Source of the DNA: a virus
Length of the DNA: 24,509 nucleotides
Virus record (IMG/VR): IMGVR_UViG_3300045996_000148
Coordinates: 1 to 24,509 of that record
Strand: one strand, 5' to 3'
Of this stretch, positions 15,507 to 23,763 are shown in pieces. Under the pieces are notes generated by a model that saw nothing but the letters and a program-made list of their open reading frames with translations, had not been told where the DNA came from and ran no database searches. The translations under genes and the position numbers were made by a program. Within the stretch, counting starts at the first letter, position 1; each line of letters opens with the position of its first letter.

Positions 15507-15938
15507 TTAGGAAGCCTTGCGGGTGCTGCCGGTGACGGAGCGGTAATCGGCTAGGATACGCTCGGCCTGACTGGCTTCGGCATCCTCGGTCTGCGCGCCC
15601 GCGCCCACCTCGGGATTGCCGCTCTTGGCCATCGCCTCGCCGAAGTGATCCTTGGCCGGCTTCTGTTCAGCGGCGGCGGCAGGCTTGGGCTCGGCCGGAA
15701 GCTCGGCCAGGATGCCGGCAACTTGCTCAACCGACATATCCGTAGTCAGCGCCATCTTGACCGCGAGCCCTTGGCGGCCGGTCGCATGCTCGCACGACAA
15801 AATCGCGCCCAACCGATCGCGCTCCGCCTTGGCGCCGGCCTTGTGCCCTTCGGCCACGCCTTCGGTGCGAGCCTGCGCCACGGCTGTCTCATGCGCGGAC
15901 TGCGCAACCGTCGCCTCGGCAGCTTGCTGCTGTGCCAT
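15507..15938 (-). CDS. Nested scaffold protein (Nu3-like), in-frame internal start, 143 aa
   Basis: Within the protease gene an ATG at 15938 is preceded by AGGAG with an 8-nt spacer, a near-ideal ribosome site. It is in frame with the protease, and both share the stop at 15507. The predicted product (MAQQQAAEATVAQSAHETAV onward) is the Ala/Glu/Lys-rich helical tail of the longer protein, with a GVAEGHKAGAKAERDRLGAI helix and an ERILADYRSVTG C-terminal helix that could bind capsid. Lambda makes Nu3 scaffold in the same way from the end of gene C. Sequence and site are visible; actual internal initiation is inferred. Confidence 0.75.
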   Translation of the reverse strand: MAQQQAAEATVAQSAHETAVAQARTEGVAEGHKAGAKAERDRLGAILSCEHATGRQGLAVKMALTTDMSVEQVAGILAELPAEPKPAAAAEQKPAKDHFGEAMAKSGNPEVGAGAQTEDAEASQAERILADYRSVTGSTRKAS

Positions 15939-16850
15939 CTCATCATCTCCTGCTGCTAAATCATCGGCGAATGCCGAAAGGGCGCTCTCGAACACCCCCA
16001 CTGAGTCGGCAAGCCCGACGTCCAGTGCCTCATCGGAGTCGAAGGTCGCGGCCTCTGTGGCGCGAATGGCCTTCTGATCCATATCTCGATTGCGCGCGAC
16101 GGTCGAAACGAACACGCCGTACAGCTTGTCAATGCGCGCCTGTATCCGGCCTTTGACGGCCGGCGGCAGAGCTTCATAGGGGTTGCCGTCGACCTTGTGC
16201 TTGCCGGCATAGATGAAGGTCACCTTGACGCCGGCTTGCTCCAGCGCACCGCTCAGATCCACATGCGCGGTGACAACGCCGATCGATCCCACGCCACCCG
16301 ACCGAGTCATGGTGATGGTGTCGGCCGCCGATGCGATCGAATAGGCCGCGCTGTACGCATGCTCGGCGGCGAAGGCGCGAACCTGCTTCTGGCCGCGCGC
16401 CGCGTACATCCGGTCAACCAGTTCGAAGTTACCCGCGACCTCGCCGCCGGGAGAGTCGATGATCAGCGCAATACCGGTGACGTCGGGATCGGCCAGGCCA
16501 CGATGAAAGGCCCGGTCGATATACTGGTACCCCGTCGCATACCGGCCAAACTGGTACCCGAAGTTATTCAACAACACCCCGAAAACCGGGATGTGGAGCA
16601 CGCCGGCCTTCACCACATAGGGCCGCACTTCCGCCCGCCAGTCACCCGGCGCCGGCCAGAAATTATCATCGGCCATGCGCTCGGCTGTCGGCTCGGCGAG
16701 CATCAGCTTGGCGCGATCGTCAGTGACCACGGCGCGGACACAGCTTTCAAACCATTCGGTGCGCTCGGGAGCGACAAGCATCTCTTCCTGCGCCATGCGC
16801 GCAAGTATTGGATTGTCAATCCGGGGCATTGGCTTCGCTTTCGCCGCCAT
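15507..16850 (-). CDS. S49-family prohead protease with C-terminal scaffold (lambda C-like), 447 aa
   Basis: Chosen start is ATG 16850, 8 nt after AAAGG; an ATG at 16853 is equally possible. A more distal ATG at 16892 would overlap portal by 77 nt. The protease domain (residues about 85-290) has ALIIDSPGGEVAGN, the candidate catalytic Ser167 in EHAYSAAYSIASAAD, VGSIGVVTAH and a candidate catalytic Lys in AGKHKVDGNPYE (residues 217/219). The C-terminal 143 residues are the scaffold, also made from an internal start. It is expected to digest scaffold and itself during head maturation. It overlaps the end of the portal gene by 35 nt. Order portal, protease, D, E matches lambda. Confidence 0.88.
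   Translation of the reverse strand: MAAKAKPMPRIDNPILARMAQEEMLVAPERTEWFESCVRAVVTDDRAKLMLAEPTAERMADDNFWPAPGDWRAEVRPYVVKAGVLHIPVFGVLLNNFGYQFGRYATGYQYIDRAFHRGLADPDVTGIALIIDSPGGEVAGNFELVDRMYAARGQKQVRAFAAEHAYSAAYSIASAADTITMTRSGGVGSIGVVTAHVDLSGALEQAGVKVTFIYAGKHKVDGNPYEALPPAVKGRIQARIDKLYGVFVSTVARNRDMDQKAIRATEAATFDSDEALDVGLADSVGVFESALSAFADDLAAGDDEMAQQQAAEATVAQSAHETAVAQARTEGVAEGHKAGAKAERDRLGAILSCEHATGRQGLAVKMALTTDMSVEQVAGILAELPAEPKPAAAAEQKPAKDHFGEAMAKSGNPEVGAGAQTEDAEASQAERILADYRSVTGSTRKAS
15947..15951 (-). promoter_or_regulatory. Internal Shine-Dalgarno (AGGAG) for nested scaffold
   Basis: AGGAG on the coding strand, 8 nt before the in-frame ATG at 15938 inside the protease gene. It is stronger than most ribosome sites in this window and decides the scaffold start. 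Confidence 0.75.
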
Positions 16851-18471
16851 CATCAGAACCTTTCTTTTCCCGTGGCGCTCCAGTCGTGGCATTCATCATG
16901 TTATCCTGGATCATATCGGGAGTAAGAAGGTCCAATTCCTTCATGGCTTTTACCTCCCGCGCCCGTTGCGTGAGAGTTTTACGCCAATCTTTGCCGAAGC
17001 GGGCCATTTCGTCTTCATAAGTACCTAAGTGATACTTCATGCGAAGAACGGCGGCCTGCGTCTCCTTCAGTTCATCCACCTGCCCGCGACCGGCGCCGAT
17101 CCAGTCACAAACGGAGTACGCATCTGCGTTAAGCCCCTCATACCAATTCGGGGCACTGCGAGGCAAGGAAGAAATCTCCCCTTTGTTGATTGCCTCTTCT
17201 AACCACAACCGGTAAACGCTGCTGGCAAACCGATCCGCCACCATGCGCTTGCGGGCGCCCATGAACTTGCCGGTTTCCGTCGCGGCGGCGCGGATCGATG
17301 AGTAGGTGGATTTGCTGTAGTCACGCGAAAGCTGTTCGTAGCTCACGCCGAGATTAGCCGCGATATACCGAAGCAACGAAACCTCGAACTCCTGACCAAC
17401 GCCGCCCGGCGTACCGGCGTTGTGCAGGTTCAGCTTCGTTCCCGGAAAAAGATGAGGTATTCGCGCACCGTCGATTTGAGTGTGCTTAGAGTTACCCGCG
17501 TATTGGGCGATAGCGCCCAGGTAAGCAGCAGCGAAGCCAGCAATACCTTCACCAATATTGCCGCCGCCAAGTTGGCTATAGACTGTCTCACTCGGCAACT
17601 CGCTCTCGATCGACGCCGCGAATGTTGCGTTGACCACGGCGTTCTGAAGGACCACATCGCGAAATTTCTTGGTGATCCGCATTTCCTTGAGAGCGGATAC
17701 CATCTCACTGATGCCGCGACTCTGATCCGGCCGCGACTGTTCGTGGATGTGGATAACCTGGAGCCGGCCCCATGGCTTGCGGATCGCCACGCGCCTAAAC
17801 TTGTCACGGTCCATATTGGCCCAATCGGTCGGGTGACCCAACCGAATGTTGTAATGTGTCGGCGCTCCGAACCGGTCGAACTCGATCCCCGCCCGCATCG
17901 AATCGTCTAGCTTTACGCCAATCAGCGGATTGGAAAGCCGGTCAAGCTCGATCATCTGAATGGCAGTTCTAAATGGACGAAGCGGGTCCTCCCTCATCCA
18001 TTCAACTGTCGCCAAGACTTCACCAGCCGCGACATAGACGCCGACGGCCAGGCGCACCATAGCAGTTAAAGTATTCGTGCGCGCCGCATCGGGCCAATTA
18101 TTTGCGCTCTCGGCCCATAACGTGAACTTGCTTTCAACCTCCTGCTGGAACTCTTCGGCCCAATCAGCCGACAAGCCCAAAACATTGTATTCGGGCTTGC
18201 TGTTGAGGACGAACATCGAACCAACGATGTTGTCCCGGTGAAGCGCCTGCCCCGATTGAACATAGGCGTCATTGCGCAGCATGTCTCTGACACGCGCATC
18301 AACCACATCCTTGTCGGGGAGAATATCAGCGTCAGCCGAATTGAGCCCCGGCATCCATAGCGCCAGATCCCTATCGAACCGGTCGGCACCCTCGAAAGCC
18401 CCGCCGATGGCCATTTCCCGGCCGCCTGCCGGCCCGATCAGCGCCTCGATATCCGGTGCAAACCGCTCCAT
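16816..18471 (-). CDS. Portal protein, lambda gpB-like (551 aa)
   Basis: ATG at 18471 overlaps the gpW stop by one nucleotide (TAATG); a TTG nine bases earlier is possible but less likely. 551 residues, near lambda gpB (533). The ALWMPGLNSADADILPDKD, RDMLRNDAYVQSGQALHRDN and AGEVLATVEWM segments, the VIHIHEQSRPDQSRGISEMV block and LGVSYEQLSRDYSKSTYSS are typical of lambda-type portals. It forms the dodecameric vertex through which terminase loads DNA, and nucleates head assembly with scaffold. The C-terminal tail is charged (EKKGSDDGGESEANAPD). Confidence 0.92.
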   Translation of the reverse strand: MERFAPDIEALIGPAGGREMAIGGAFEGADRFDRDLALWMPGLNSADADILPDKDVVDARVRDMLRNDAYVQSGQALHRDNIVGSMFVLNSKPEYNVLGLSADWAEEFQQEVESKFTLWAESANNWPDAARTNTLTAMVRLAVGVYVAAGEVLATVEWMREDPLRPFRTAIQMIELDRLSNPLIGVKLDDSMRAGIEFDRFGAPTHYNIRLGHPTDWANMDRDKFRRVAIRKPWGRLQVIHIHEQSRPDQSRGISEMVSALKEMRITKKFRDVVLQNAVVNATFAASIESELPSETVYSQLGGGNIGEGIAGFAAAYLGAIAQYAGNSKHTQIDGARIPHLFPGTKLNLHNAGTPGGVGQEFEVSLLRYIAANLGVSYEQLSRDYSKSTYSSIRAAATETGKFMGARKRMVADRFASSVYRLWLEEAINKGEISSLPRSAPNWYEGLNADAYSVCDWIGAGRGQVDELKETQAAVLRMKYHLGTYEDEMARFGKDWRKTLTQRAREVKAMKELDLLTPDMIQDNMMNATTGAPREKKGSDDGGESEANAPD

Positions 18472-18683
18472 TACATCCAAACTCGCATCGGACCAACCGC
18501 GCTGACACCCAACTGGCGTTTCAACTGCGCGATGTATCCAGCGAGTCTAGGGGCGCTAGACGCCGTATATTCGATGCGCTCCCCGTTCTGGTCTACAAAG
18601 ACGCGAGCTTGCTTACCTGTCATCAACTCATGATAAGCAAGCTCGGCGTCGAGTAGTAGGGAGGAAACATCGGGAATCGCCAT
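18471..18683 (-). CDS. Head-to-tail joining protein, gpW-like (70 aa)
   Basis: 70 residues, essentially the size of lambda gpW (68). LLLDAELAYHELMTGKQARVF, then VDQNGERIEYTASSAPRLAG and YIAQLKRQLG follow the gpW pattern of two helices around a beta hairpin, with a polar C-terminus. It lies between large terminase and portal, as in lambda A-W-B. ATG is preceded by AAGG 4 nt upstream, and the start is 6 nt after the terminase stop. It is required for stable packaged heads and for attachment of the head-tail connector. Confidence 0.9.
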   Translation of the reverse strand: MAIPDVSSLLLDAELAYHELMTGKQARVFVDQNGERIEYTASSAPRLAGYIAQLKRQLGVSAVGPMRVWM

Positions 18684-18689
18684 CGGACC

Positions 18690-20789
18690 TTACGCGAGCG
18701 TGGATGCCAGTGCGGCCAGATCATATGCACTGTTTCGCTCAGACTCAACAAAAGGTTTGCCGCTTTGTCGCGGATCATACACCAGATCGTTGATTTCCCA
18801 CTCATCGGCCCATGACGGAGGGGCTTGCCAGTCGATTTGCTCGATCCGAATGTGCCGGGAGAGCACCCCAGCGATGGCGTAGCAGAGAAGATCCCACGAC
18901 TCGTTGCGGTAGTTCTTGGGATTCTCCCACCCCTTCGCCGTCCGTACCTCGACCGTAAGCTCGGTATAGAAGTTGTCCGATAGCCAATTGCTGAAGTTTA
19001 CCCGGCCGCCGCCCGGGTCCGTGCGCTCCAGCATCTTATCCGCCTGATCCTTGATCTGGTCGGTATTGATGAACAGCACGGGTATCTCGCCGCGAGCGCC
19101 CGCATGCCGGTCCTTCCGCTCACTGTCGGGATAACTGATCGCCACGCGCGGCGCGGCCTTGTTGTTGGCGCCCTTGAGAAGCTGAAACCTGCGTTGCAAG
19201 TTGGGCACCGGACATTCATCGCGGAGCCATCGATAGAAGCTGTAGGCATTCGCCGTGACGCCTTCCCGGCCGCCAGAGTCGCAAAGGGTGAGCTTGACGG
19301 CCATCTCGCGGCCCGAGCCGTCATTGAGCGGATAGGTTTTGACCAAAACCTCATCAACGATGATATGCCAATCCTCAGCATAGGCACCCGGATTCACCCA
19401 ATTCCGTTCTCCGTCCTCATCACGGCGGCGCGACTTCCGAATGTCGAACCGATCGATCACCCAAATATCGCCGCCCTCGCCGATACCATGGACCTGCACC
19501 ACAAAGCGGTTCTTCTGCACATCGATGGCAGCCACCAGGAACCGCACGCCGAGCGGCACCATGCGCATGCCATAATCACGGGCGCGGTCCTTCAGATGCT
19601 CGGGCAGTCGGTTACCTTCACTGCCCTTGGGGATGTACGGAGTCCCTTGATCGACATTGACCGTCGTTTTCAGGGCCTCTTGGCTCCCGGTTTTCTCGTA
19701 TTCCTCATTGGCCTTGAGAAAGTTCAACACCAGCGTTTTCCAGTCGGCGAATGCCGCCGCCGTGCCCTTCAGCCAGAAACTCGCCACGTCCGATCGGATC
19801 GGCGTTCCAACCACCTCACCATCGGGCCGCCAGATCATGCCATCCTTGATCCACCGGCCGGATCGGTTCAGTTCATTCTTTCCCGGCGTGCCGAGCCTAT
19901 CGTCATGGTCATGATGATAGACCTGGCCACAATGCGGACAGGCCATGACGGCTTGTTCGGCGGCATCCAAGAAATCCGGCGTTTCGGGCCAGGTCAACAA
20001 GCTGAAATCCGGCTCGAAAGCGTGCTGGCATGAGACACACCGCCAGTACCAGCGGCGCCGATCGCCGCGATTATAGAGTGACAAGATCCCTTGGGTTGGC
20101 GGCGCCTCATGCGATGTGGCGCGGGTCCATCTGACATTCTCGACCATGTACCCGGGCGAGCTTTCACAGGCCGTCATGCCATGACTGCGGAAGGTGGTTG
20201 CCCGCTTGCGTGCCAGATCGAAGGGCGAACCCTCATCGTCAATGTTCATGGGCATGCGGTCATAGTCGGTCAGCCACAGGCGCGGGATCGGCTTACCCGA
20301 CAATTCGTTGATCGTTGGCCAACTCAACGTCAACATCATCCCGTTGCTATACATTTTGTCATAAGCATTGTCGGCGTTGCGGTGCTGAACGAGCTTTTCG
20401 CCGACAGCCCGGGTGTGACGATGCAAACGATCGATCCGGCGCTTACTGAAGTCCCGGGCCGTCGTTTGACTGGTCTGAATAAGCATCATATCGCCGGGAT
20501 CGCACAGAACAGAGTATAGCTGCCAATTAAGAAAAATGTCCGTTTTCCCGCACTGAGCCGGGCCGGCGAAGATCATTGCCGTGTAACTGACGCTGGACAG
20601 AACATCCATCACGTCTACTAGGTACGGAGCGATGCTATTGCTCCAGGGTCCGACGTATGATCCAGGATTATTCAGTTTGCGATACTTCTCGGCCGCCTCA
20701 CTGACCGTCAACCGCTCGGGCGGGCGGACACCGGCCGCCGCCTCGACAAGCATTTCCTCCAGGCTGCTAAACACCGTCAATGTCGCCAT
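18690..20789 (-). CDS. Terminase large subunit, GpA family (699 aa)
   Basis: The ATPase domain has Walker A GPAQCGKT at residues 76-83 and a Walker B-like LWLTDYDRMP at 171-180. Two CxxC pairs (C251/C254 and C284/C287) look like a zinc-binding site. The nuclease domain includes D423 in VAAIDVQKNRF and D504 in LCDSGGREG as likely metal ligands. It powers DNA packaging and cuts genome ends. It overlaps the small terminase gene by 23 nt. GpA-type enzymes usually act with cos-cutting phages, but no cos site can be assigned here. 699 residues is close to lambda gpA (641). Confidence 0.94.
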   Translation of the reverse strand: MATLTVFSSLEEMLVEAAAGVRPPERLTVSEAAEKYRKLNNPGSYVGPWSNSIAPYLVDVMDVLSSVSYTAMIFAGPAQCGKTDIFLNWQLYSVLCDPGDMMLIQTSQTTARDFSKRRIDRLHRHTRAVGEKLVQHRNADNAYDKMYSNGMMLTLSWPTINELSGKPIPRLWLTDYDRMPMNIDDEGSPFDLARKRATTFRSHGMTACESSPGYMVENVRWTRATSHEAPPTQGILSLYNRGDRRRWYWRCVSCQHAFEPDFSLLTWPETPDFLDAAEQAVMACPHCGQVYHHDHDDRLGTPGKNELNRSGRWIKDGMIWRPDGEVVGTPIRSDVASFWLKGTAAAFADWKTLVLNFLKANEEYEKTGSQEALKTTVNVDQGTPYIPKGSEGNRLPEHLKDRARDYGMRMVPLGVRFLVAAIDVQKNRFVVQVHGIGEGGDIWVIDRFDIRKSRRRDEDGERNWVNPGAYAEDWHIIVDEVLVKTYPLNDGSGREMAVKLTLCDSGGREGVTANAYSFYRWLRDECPVPNLQRRFQLLKGANNKAAPRVAISYPDSERKDRHAGARGEIPVLFINTDQIKDQADKMLERTDPGGGRVNFSNWLSDNFYTELTVEVRTAKGWENPKNYRNESWDLLCYAIAGVLSRHIRIEQIDWQAPPSWADEWEINDLVYDPRQSGKPFVESERNSAYDLAALASTLA

Positions 20790-21420
20790 CCTTCAACTCG
20801 CCGCGAAGCGATGGCGTGCTCTTTTCCTGCGCCCGGCGGACCATGTTTTCATAAAGTTCATCCTGCAACCCGTCGACCATGCCAACCAGGAGCTTACGCT
20901 GTTCCTCGGTAAGTCCCGTAACGCGCTCTAGGTTGTCCGCCCAAAGCTGCATGGAAAATTTGACGCCTTTGAACGCCTCGCCCAAAACCTCAAGCACGGA
21001 CTCAGTACGCCAGAGTTGACCGGCATTTTCCTCCCACTTCTGGCGTTTAAGCGCGGCATCCCAATAATCTTTCTGAAGACCGTTCGGTAACTCCGATGCC
21101 TTCATTGTACTTAGGTATTTCTGAACGTCGAAAACCGGCTTGACCAAATACCGGGCCGCGATCGGCAGGGAATAGACGTAGCCGGCTTTCCGCCTGTGCA
21201 ACGGTGGGCAGTCGGCCAGGCGCTTTTTCACGTCCGAAGGGTCCATGCCGAACACCTTGCTCAACCACCCAACCGTCACGCCTGAAAACACATCGGTCAT
21301 GTCCATGGACGGCAAGCCGGCGTCCATGTCACGCTCATACCGGATTTCAGGCGACAGTTTCGGGCGGCCCGGGCCGCGCTTGGCAGGACCGAGAAGTTCG
21401 GCGATATCGGGATCTTCCAT
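20767..21420 (-). CDS. Terminase small subunit (217 aa)
   Basis: ATG at 21420 has GAGGTG 4 nt upstream, the first gene after the 49-nt gap. Residues 15-21 (RGPGRPK) resemble an AT-hook, suggesting minor-groove DNA contact. Residues about 48-72 (VTVGWLSKVFGMDPSDVKKR) look like a winged helix-turn-helix. The later part is helical (QLWADNLERVTGLTEEQRKL), ending in a charged tail likely to bind large terminase. The adjacent GpA-type gene gives the functional assignment. It recognises phage DNA and loads large terminase. It is longer than lambda Nu1 (181 residues) and the sequence family is not certain. Confidence 0.8.
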   Translation of the reverse strand: MEDPDIAELLGPAKRGPGRPKLSPEIRYERDMDAGLPSMDMTDVFSGVTVGWLSKVFGMDPSDVKKRLADCPPLHRRKAGYVYSLPIAARYLVKPVFDVQKYLSTMKASELPNGLQKDYWDAALKRQKWEENAGQLWRTESVLEVLGEAFKGVKFSMQLWADNLERVTGLTEEQRKLLVGMVDGLQDELYENMVRRAQEKSTPSLRGELKDGDIDGV

Positions 21421-21444
21421 AGTTCACCTCATGAGCGACCGATA

Positions 21445-21473
21445 ACCATAATCACCATATGGTTGAGTGTCAC
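21445..21473 (-). promoter_or_regulatory. Possible sigma70-like promoter before the packaging/head operon
   Basis: On the coding strand GTGACA (5 of 6 to TTGACA) and TATGGT (4 of 6 to TATAAT) are separated by 17 nt, within the only substantial gap in this half of the window. Predicted transcription would start just before the small terminase ribosome site. The spacer contains a perfect 10-bp palindrome. This is a by-eye match only. Confidence 0.35.
21454..21463. repeat. Perfect 10-bp palindrome (ACCATATGGT)
   Basis: Identical on both strands, and overlapping two direct TATGGT copies 9 nt apart. It sits between the helicase stop and the small terminase start, inside the promoter-like spacer. 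It could be an operator half-pair, part of a packaging signal, or chance. Confidence 0.4.
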
Positions 21474-22954
21474 GTTTTCAGTAGCCGCTCGGCGCGGACC
21501 CGCACCATTTCCGTGATGGAATCCTGCGTAGCGCCCTTGTGCTCCAGGACCCCTAGCATCTGTTCGTCCACGGTATGCCGGCACAAGATGCGGTACATAT
21601 AGACGCGATCGGCCTTCTGCCCCGACCTGTGAAGCCTTTTATTAAATTGCTTGTAAAGTTCGAGACTCCAGTTGAGCCCGTACCAGACGCAGATATTGGA
21701 ACCGTGCTGGAAATTGAGCCCATGGCCCGCCGACGCCGGGTGAACGATCAGGCCCGGTATCCTGCCGGCGTTCCAATCGCGCAAGTCATCCCGGCTCTCC
21801 CCAAACACCCGGAACTTCGGAAACTTCTTTCTGATCCTGGCCAGGTCGAACTTGAAGCTGTAGGCAATCAGGATCGGCGCACCGCCGGCTTCCTCGACCA
21901 CGCTTTCAAGCGCCTTGAGCTTCAAATCATGCACCGGTTGAACGGTGCCGTCCTGCCGGTAAAGCCCGCCGTTGGCAAACTGGAGCAACTTGTTGACCAG
22001 AACACCGCTCGACACGGCTTCAATGTCGTATTCCTCCAGCACCATAGTTTTTTCAAACCGTTCGTACTGATCGTCAAGGTGCGGCGGCATGGTCACCCAC
22101 CGATCGCGGACCACCAGCGGCGGCAGGCTTAGATAATCTTCCTCGCGCAAGCTCACCATGACGTCAGACAAGCGGCTCATGATTTCGGCTTGACTATGCG
22201 GGTGTGGCGTCACTGACCAGTTGTACGGGTCGACCTTGAACCACCGGTCCATGAATGCCGTCTTAGTGGCGCCGAGCCGGCGGCCTTGATCAAGGATGTA
22301 AGCCGGCCCCCACAGATCCACCAAGCCGTTCGGTGCCGGCGTGCCCGATAGCTCGATCACCTTTTTATAGTAGCCACGGGACCGGGCGAGGGCGCCGAAC
22401 TCCGAAAGCTTCCGGCCGCTCACCGAACCGTCCGCGCGCTTGGTGACACCGGTTCGCTTCCGACCGCCCTTCAAGCGGCTGGCCTCATCATACACCAGGC
22501 AATCATAGGGCCATCGGCCGCCGTGGAGCGCCCCTAACCACACAAGGTTTTCCCGGTTGATGATGTGGATCTGAGTCGGCTGCATCGCGGCCTTCCGGCG
22601 CTCCGACTCTTCGCCGGTCAGCACACTATAAGAGAGGCGCCGGGCGAACGTCCAAACGCGCATCTCTTCCGGCCAGGTATTGCGGGCGACATAGAGCGGC
22701 GCGACCACCAGCACCTTTTTGATCACACCTTTGTCGAGCATCCGACGAAGCGCATGCAGGACGGCACCTGTCTTGCCGAGTCCCATAGATGCCGCCAGAA
22801 GAACCGCCGGCTTCTTACACGCCAGATCCGACATATATTTTTGATACGGCCGGAAATCGCGCTCAGACCTGATAACCGGCGGCGGGCCGTCCAGGATATC
22901 GAAGATTTCCGGGTCCGTTATGTCGTTGTCCCGAAGCTGTCGACGTCGAATCAT
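21470..22954 (-). CDS. SF2 DEAD/SNF2-type helicase (494 aa)
   Basis: Helicase motif I is ASMGLGKT (residues 55-62), motif II VYDEAS (154-159), motif III ELSGTPAPNG (201-210) and motif VI QFNKRLHRSGQ (436-446), followed by VYMYRILCRHTVDEQML. The MGLGKT and HRSGQ pairing is typical of SNF2-like phage helicases. It translocates on DNA using ATP, and with the neighbouring polymerase and nuclease genes probably acts in phage replication or recombination. It begins with a 4-nt ATGA overlap with the HNH gene. No accessory nuclease or zinc domain is fused to it. Confidence 0.92.
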   Translation of the reverse strand: MIRRRQLRDNDITDPEIFDILDGPPPVIRSERDFRPYQKYMSDLACKKPAVLLAASMGLGKTGAVLHALRRMLDKGVIKKVLVVAPLYVARNTWPEEMRVWTFARRLSYSVLTGEESERRKAAMQPTQIHIINRENLVWLGALHGGRWPYDCLVYDEASRLKGGRKRTGVTKRADGSVSGRKLSEFGALARSRGYYKKVIELSGTPAPNGLVDLWGPAYILDQGRRLGATKTAFMDRWFKVDPYNWSVTPHPHSQAEIMSRLSDVMVSLREEDYLSLPPLVVRDRWVTMPPHLDDQYERFEKTMVLEEYDIEAVSSGVLVNKLLQFANGGLYRQDGTVQPVHDLKLKALESVVEEAGGAPILIAYSFKFDLARIRKKFPKFRVFGESRDDLRDWNAGRIPGLIVHPASAGHGLNFQHGSNICVWYGLNWSLELYKQFNKRLHRSGQKADRVYMYRILCRHTVDEQMLGVLEHKGATQDSITEMVRVRAERLLKT

Positions 22955-23481
22955 GTCAGCAGGCCAAGGGACGCATTGGTGACCGCAAACTCGCCGTGAA
23001 GCTCGATCGCGGCGACGTCATACGCTCGCGCCGCCGCTTCCGCTGTGTCATGCAAGCCGAGCCATGACCATTTTAGTTCCGCCTTGATCTGCGCCGCATA
23101 TCTCGCATGACGACGGCAGTAATAGACTCCCTTATACCCAACCACACCAGCCACCACGCGCCGATTGCTGTTGTTCTGCGCTGTCGTCGCCGGTCGCAAA
23201 TTCAATATCGCATTGTTGGTGAAATCACTGTCCCTGTGATCGATCTTCCCTGGTGCCCACTCTCCGGTGTGGATCGCCCATGCAAGTTGATGTGCCCGAT
23301 ACAGCCTGGCTCCGATCTTGACCTGTATCTCGCGCTTCTTCAGCGTCCCGGCGGGCGTCCCGGCGTACCGGGTATTCCAGGTAGGCCGCTCGCGCGGACG
23401 ATACCGCCACGTCAAAACCCCCGTTTTCGGATCGTAGTCCAACAGGGATCGAAGCTCATCAACGGATGGCCGCGCCTTCAT
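22951..23481 (-). CDS. HNH endonuclease with AP2 DNA-binding domain (176 aa)
   Basis: Residues about 60-106 form an HNH domain: H64 in YRAHQLAW, DH at 81-82 in GKIDHRDSDFTNN, and N94 with NLRPATTAQNNSN. Residues about 114-170 (VGYKGVYYCRRHARYAAQIK through AARAYDVAAIELHGEF) form an AP2 domain. HNH-AP2 proteins are usually free-standing homing endonucleases. Unlike most inserted elements, this one is embedded with ATGA overlaps on both sides (VRR-NUC upstream, helicase downstream), so it has become part of the translationally coupled unit. It could spread between phages by cutting homologous sites or serve a resident role. Confidence 0.92.
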   Translation of the reverse strand: MKARPSVDELRSLLDYDPKTGVLTWRYRPRERPTWNTRYAGTPAGTLKKREIQVKIGARLYRAHQLAWAIHTGEWAPGKIDHRDSDFTNNAILNLRPATTAQNNSNRRVVAGVVGYKGVYYCRRHARYAAQIKAELKWSWLGLHDTAEAAARAYDVAAIELHGEFAVTNASLGLLT

Positions 23482-23750
23482 GCCTCGAGTCCCAGGATCA
23501 CCAGACCATCGGCGATGTTATCGACCACATAAGCTTCGACCCCTTGCCCGTGAAGACGGGCAATCTCGCGTTCCTGGTGCGGCTCGGGTTTCCTGCCGGG
23601 CGCCTTGAACTCGATAAAGAGCAACCGGCCCGCTTTGCAGAACAGCCGATCGGGCGCACCCCGGCGGCCCACCCACTGACACTTGCGCGTTAGCCACCCG
23701 GCCTTTTCCGCTTTGCCGCACACGGTCATTTCAATGAGGATTTCAGACAT
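23478..23750 (-). CDS. VRR-NUC domain nuclease (90 aa)
   Basis: ATG 23750 is chosen because AGAGGTG lies 6 nt upstream; a GTG at 23759 would sit on that ribosome site. The short protein is nearly all domain: GRRGAPDRLF (with D34), IEFKAPGRKP (E47 and K49) and a helix with Q59, the PD-(D/E)XK nuclease pattern of stand-alone phage VRR-NUC proteins. It probably acts with the helicase and polymerase on replication or recombination intermediates. It starts 13 nt after the polymerase stop and overlaps the HNH gene by 4 nt. Confidence 0.92.
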   Translation of the reverse strand: MSEILIEMTVCGKAEKAGWLTRKCQWVGRRGAPDRLFCKAGRLLFIEFKAPGRKPEPHQEREIARLHGQGVEAYVVDNIADGLVILGLEA

Positions 23751-23756
23751 GTGCTG

Positions 23757-23763
23757 CACCTCT
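23757..23763 (-). promoter_or_regulatory. Ribosome-binding site for the VRR-NUC gene (AGAGGTG)
   Basis: AGAGGTG ends 6 nt before ATG 23750 and begins immediately after the polymerase stop codon. It decides the start in favour of ATG 23750 over GTG 23759. Confidence 0.7.

Noticed and set aside
15507-16892. Protease gene start at the more distal ATG 16892
   Set aside because: It would overlap the portal gene by 77 nt and adds a short basic segment; the ATG at 16850/16853 has a proper AAAGG site.
16816-18480. Portal start at TTG 18480
   Set aside because: The ATG at 18471 overlaps the gpW stop as TAATG, the pattern seen elsewhere in the window, and TTG starts are rarer.
21421-21469. cos or pac site next to the terminase genes
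   Set aside because: A 10-bp palindrome is present, but nothing matches a known cos core or flanking binding repeats; the gap is too short to decide.
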